From positions 1 to 64,000 of the forward strand of contig MPUH01000299.1 of assembly GCA_001970955.1 (NCBI GenBank): a stretch of DNA of 64,000 nt, in the 5' to 3' direction. Under the pieces are notes generated by a model. It was not told where the DNA came from, searched no databases, and worked only from the letters and a program-made list of their open reading frames with translations. This DNA is from Stentor coeruleus (Eukaryota > Ciliophora > Heterotrichea > Heterotrichida > Stentoridae). Below are positions 62,743 to 64,000 of the stretch, piece after piece (positions within the stretch are counted from its first letter, which is position 1; each line of letters begins with the position of its first letter). The translations under genes and the position numbers were made by a program.

Positions 62743-64000
62743 CTATTCAATAATTTTCCCATCTGGCCCTGTTCTTTTAATCTTCCCATCAGGATACTGG
62801 CGCATTTTACTTCCATCAGGATAAATCGTATCTTTCATCCCATTAACAAATTCTATATGCTTAATCCCATTTGCCTCTATTTTCTGTATAGTCCCATCAG
62901 GGAAAATACTCTCTTCTTCCCTATCATTAAATATGCATTTTATCGTCCCATCTGGAAATTTAATCTCTTTAGTCCCATCAGTAAAATGTTTTTCAGTTTG
63001 CCCATTTGCAAACTGAAACAATTGCATTCCATCAGGAAGTGTAGTTTGAATAGTTTTATTCTCAAAGAAATAATATATAATTTTCCCATCTGGATAAGTT
63101 TCTTTTTTATCTTTATTATTAAAATGCACAACAATAAATCCATCAGGGAATATTTCTTTTTTTACCCCATTACTAAATGAAATCTCCCTTTTTCCATCTT
63201 CAAAGATTTTCTGAACTTTGTTTTCTTCTATGATTTCTTGGAACATTTGAGATTTAGGTTCTTCAATTTTTACTTCATTTATAGACATAATTGGTACTTT
63301 TCTTGCTAGGCCTTGTTTATTGGGTAAAGGCTTTCTGTCTGGTTTTAAAGTAAAAAAAGGTGAGGGGTCTTTTAGGACTTCAGGTTTTTTGTCTATTGGT
63401 TTTATAGAAAAAGATGAGGAATCTTTTGGGATTTCTTGCTTTTTTAGCTTTTGAGGATCTTCTTTAATGGTTTTAGTTGGGGAAGATTTTATAGTCCCGG
63501 GCTTTTTGGGCTGTGCATTGAATTGCATAACTTTAATCACAGCATGTTCTTCTGCAATTTCGTTAAAAGATTTTTTTTCAGCCAATTCACCCTCTAGTTC
63601 CTTATTCCTCGCACTTAAACTTTCAATAATTTCCTTCAAATTCTCAATCGTACTCTGATATTTCTCCTCATTTTTCGCAAGAGTATTTTTCAAACTAGTC
63701 ACTTCTTTTCTTAGCTTCTCAATTTCAAAAACCTCAATATGACTTTCATTATTAATTTTCTCGTATTTCTTTTTTTCCTCATTAATTTTTTTCATCTCAT
63801 CAGCTTTCCACATTTCTAAACTCTTAACTTCACTTTCACGCATTTTGTAAAAATTTAAAGCATCTTTTTCAAGTTTGTTTTTTTTTTCTTCAAGTTCTTT
63901 AGCTAGTTTTTTGTATTTTAAATAATTTTTATTTTTATCTTTGTTGATCTGTTGGATTTCGATTTTTTCTTCAGAAAAACTTTCTTGTGAGTTTTCAAGG
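62743..64000 (-). CDS. CENPJ: CPAP/SAS-4 (CENPJ) centriole assembly protein, C-terminal part
   Basis: The frame is open from TAA at 62743 to the right edge, so the N-terminus lies outside the window. The visible 418 or so residues begin with a coiled coil (EKIEIQQINKDKNKNYLKYK onward), then a Pro/Lys linker. They end in the T-complex protein 10 / G-box beta-sheet: repeated FPDG/YPDG/ANG strands such as FSNGVKKEIFPDGFIVVHFN, TYPDGKIIYYFFE, FQFANGQTEKHFTDGTKEIK, FPDGTIKCIF and YPDGKIKRTGPDGK. In SAS-4/CPAP this G-box binds STIL/Ana2 during centriole and basal-body assembly. TCP10-like paralogues share the domain, but the preceding coiled coil fits CPAP. I did not see the tubulin-binding PN2-3 region, which would be upstream. 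Confidence 0.93.
   Translation of the reverse strand, partial: LENSQESFSEEKIEIQQINKDKNKNYLKYKKLAKELEEKKNKLEKDALNFYKMRESEVKSLEMWKADEMKKINEEKKKYEKINNESHIEVFEIEKLRKEVTSLKNTLAKNEEKYQSTIENLKEIIESLSARNKELEGELAEKKSFNEIAEEHAVIKVMQFNAQPKKPGTIKSSPTKTIKEDPQKLKKQEIPKDSSSFSIKPIDKKPEVLKDPSPFFTLKPDRKPLPNKQGLARKVPIMSINEVKIEEPKSQMFQEIIEENKVQKIFEDGKREISFSNGVKKEIFPDGFIVVHFNNKDKKETYPDGKIIYYFFENKTIQTTLPDGMQLFQFANGQTEKHFTDGTKEIKFPDGTIKCIFNDREEESIFPDGTIQKIEANGIKHIEFVNGMKDTIYPDGSKMRQYPDGKIKRTGPDGKIIE

Overview
This 64 kb window looks like macronuclear DNA of a heterotrich ciliate, most probably Stentor or a close relative. Three things point there. The sequence is AT-rich and gene-dense. Several genes are interrupted by 15-16 nt introns (five found, all GTAA...AG). 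Reading uses the standard code: a 4,381-codon dynein gene reads through with tryptophan as TGG and no in-frame TGA. Many genes serve cilia or basal bodies: the inner-arm dynein light chain DNALI1, IFT81, a DNAH1-type dynein heavy chain, kinesin-13, CPAP/SAS-4 and an HN1/SPIRAL1-like microtubule peptide. I saw no viral, transposon, CRISPR, rRNA or tRNA sequence.

Layout. 0-13 kb, all minus strand: a partial M16 peptidase-like (alpha-MPP-like) gene, a lipid-anchored LRR protein, DNALI1, a hypothetical, a CNBD potassium channel, a two-TM protein, a large secreted acidic-repeat/beta-propeller protein with a decayed paralogue beside it, and a disordered protein. 13-21 kb: a RING/TRAF zinc-finger protein, a C2H2 protein with an intron, a coiled-coil protein, a CH-like protein and a FYVE protein. 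21-38 kb: IFT81, a nucleoredoxin-like protein, kinesin-13, AP-2 mu, a protein kinase, a hypothetical, a PIWI Argonaute, the HN1-like peptide and VPS4. 38-54 kb: the dynein heavy chain (one 15-nt intron), then an EF-hand-like protein and a Cache-domain membrane protein packed 28 nt and 3 nt behind it. 54-64 kb: a Spinster-type MFS transporter (16-nt intron), a possible gene relic, a voltage-sensor-like four-TM protein (intron), a small phospho-site-rich protein (intron), two small hypotheticals and a partial CPAP/SAS-4.

Three things stand out beyond the gene list. First, base composition switches repeatedly along the + strand from G/T-rich to A/C-rich. This happens in most spacers whatever the gene orientation, and also inside the long dynein exons. 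Second, the DNAH1 / EF-hand / Cache genes are so close that separate promoters and terminators have almost no room. Third, four single-N joins carry duplicated flanks (39-149 bp), three of them with one-sided unmatched tails, and a 31-nt inverted repeat starting at one of these joins brackets VPS4. All positions, counts and homology calls come from reading by eye; no database was searched.
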